Positions 6,056 to 6,640 of a stretch of 6,640 bases of DNA are shown piece after piece. The stretch spans positions 1 through 6,640 of the forward strand of contig JAJZDO010000702.1 of NCBI GenBank assembly GCA_021805955.1, read 5' to 3'. Source of the DNA: Acidobacteriota bacterium. Lineage in GTDB: Bacteria > Acidobacteriota > Terriglobia > Terriglobales > Acidobacteriaceae. How positions within the stretch are numbered: the stretch's first letter is position 1; the number at the start of each line of letters is the position of its first letter. The position numbers and the translations under genes are program-made. Under the pieces are notes generated by a model. The model saw only the letters and a list, made by a program, of their open reading frames with translations, ran no database searches and was not told where the DNA came from.

Positions 6056-6640
6056 ATGAGTAGTGATTTTTCACGTCGCAAGTTTTTGCAAACCAGCGCT
6101 ATTGCTGCCGGAGGGCTGTTTGCTTCGAATACCAAGGCCATCGCCCTCGAACCAAAAATCCAATCGGCCCCGAGCAAACCTGTGGGCGCGAATGACCGCC
6201 TTAGATTTGGAATCGTGGGCGTCGGAATGGAAGGCTCGGCGTTACTATCGAACGCGATTGCGCTGCCCGGCGTCGAATGTGTTGGAGCAGCGGATCTCTA
6301 CGATGGACGCCACACGCTTGCCAAAGAAATTACCGGCAATCCTAACCTGCAAACGACGCGCGAATATCGTGAGTTGCTCGATCGCAAGGATATCGACTGC
6401 ATCATTGCGGCGGTCCCGGATTTCTGGCATAAGCAGGTGGTCGTAGATTCCTGCCAGGCCGGCAAGGACGTCTACTGCGAAAAGCCGATGTCTCATACTG
6501 TGCCTGAAGGTTTCGCCATGATTGAGGCCGCCGAAAAGAATCATCGGATCGTGGAAATCGGTTCGCAACGTGTCAGCTCTGCGTTGGTCGCCAAAGCCAA
6601 GGAAATGTACCAGGGCGGTGCCATTGGAGAAGTCAACATG
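6056..6640 (+). CDS. Tat-exported Gfo/Idh/MocA family oxidoreductase, N-terminal part
   Basis: The first 195 codons of an NAD(P)-dependent oxidoreductase acting on a sugar or cyclitol; the rest lies beyond the right edge. Residues 6-12 (SRRKFLQ) are a twin-arginine motif, followed by a hydrophobic stretch (SAIAAGGLFA). The protein is therefore probably folded with its cofactor in the cytoplasm and exported to the periplasm. The Rossmann fold begins at RFGIVGVGMEGS (about 49-60), a G-x-G-x-x-G nucleotide-binding loop. An acidic residue follows at the end of the second strand (AADLYD). The family signature CEKPM (about 141-145) contains the Lys expected in the active site. The start is fixed by the GGAGG site. 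The family is clear but the substrate cannot be told from this half. It follows the receptor on the same strand with a terminator between, so it may be separately transcribed or reached by read-through. Confidence 0.93.
   Translation, partial: MSSDFSRRKFLQTSAIAAGGLFASNTKAIALEPKIQSAPSKPVGANDRLRFGIVGVGMEGSALLSNAIALPGVECVGAADLYDGRHTLAKEITGNPNLQTTREYRELLDRKDIDCIIAAVPDFWHKQVVVDSCQAGKDVYCEKPMSHTVPEGFAMIEAAEKNHRIVEIGSQRVSSALVAKAKEMYQGGAIGEVNM

Overview
The window looks like chromosomal DNA of an acidobacterium (Acidobacteriota, probably Terriglobia-like). The main reason is the roughly 1270-residue outer-membrane receptor of the Oar / carboxypeptidase-regulatory-domain type, a family strongly expanded in that group. 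It sits beside a LacI-family regulator and a Tat-exported Gfo/Idh/MocA oxidoreductase, and base composition is moderate (mid-50s % GC by eye). The taxonomic call is inference from protein style, not from a marker gene.

Layout. (1) Positions 1-816 are a gene graveyard. An amidohydrolase-2 family gene enters from the left edge, carries an in-frame stop, and breaks off just before its expected metal-binding Asp. It is joined directly to the C-terminal tail of an IS701-like transposase, which is itself frameshifted. About 100 bp without a gene follow, holding a likely terminator for the regulator. (2) Positions 817-1914, minus strand: an intact LacI-family repressor. (3) Positions 1915-2098: a compact divergent control region with a good sigma70-type promoter for the repressor, a TTGACA box for the receptor gene, and two copies of CGATTTAATA. 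One copy covers the repressor's -10 box and the other abuts the receptor's -35 box; these are candidate operators. (4) Positions 2099-5908, plus strand: the large receptor, followed by a strong hairpin terminator. (5) Positions 6056-6640, plus strand: the first 195 codons of a Tat-signal Gfo/Idh/MocA oxidoreductase, running off the right edge.

How the genes may work together (inference): the LacI-type protein senses a sugar or sugar derivative and controls itself and the divergent receptor. The receptor takes an oligosaccharide or glycoside across the outer membrane, and the periplasmic oxidoreductase acts on the imported compound. The substrate cannot be read from the sequence. I see no convincing new defence, mobile or RNA system. 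The most interesting points are the paired operator-like repeats and the decayed amidohydrolase/IS junction.
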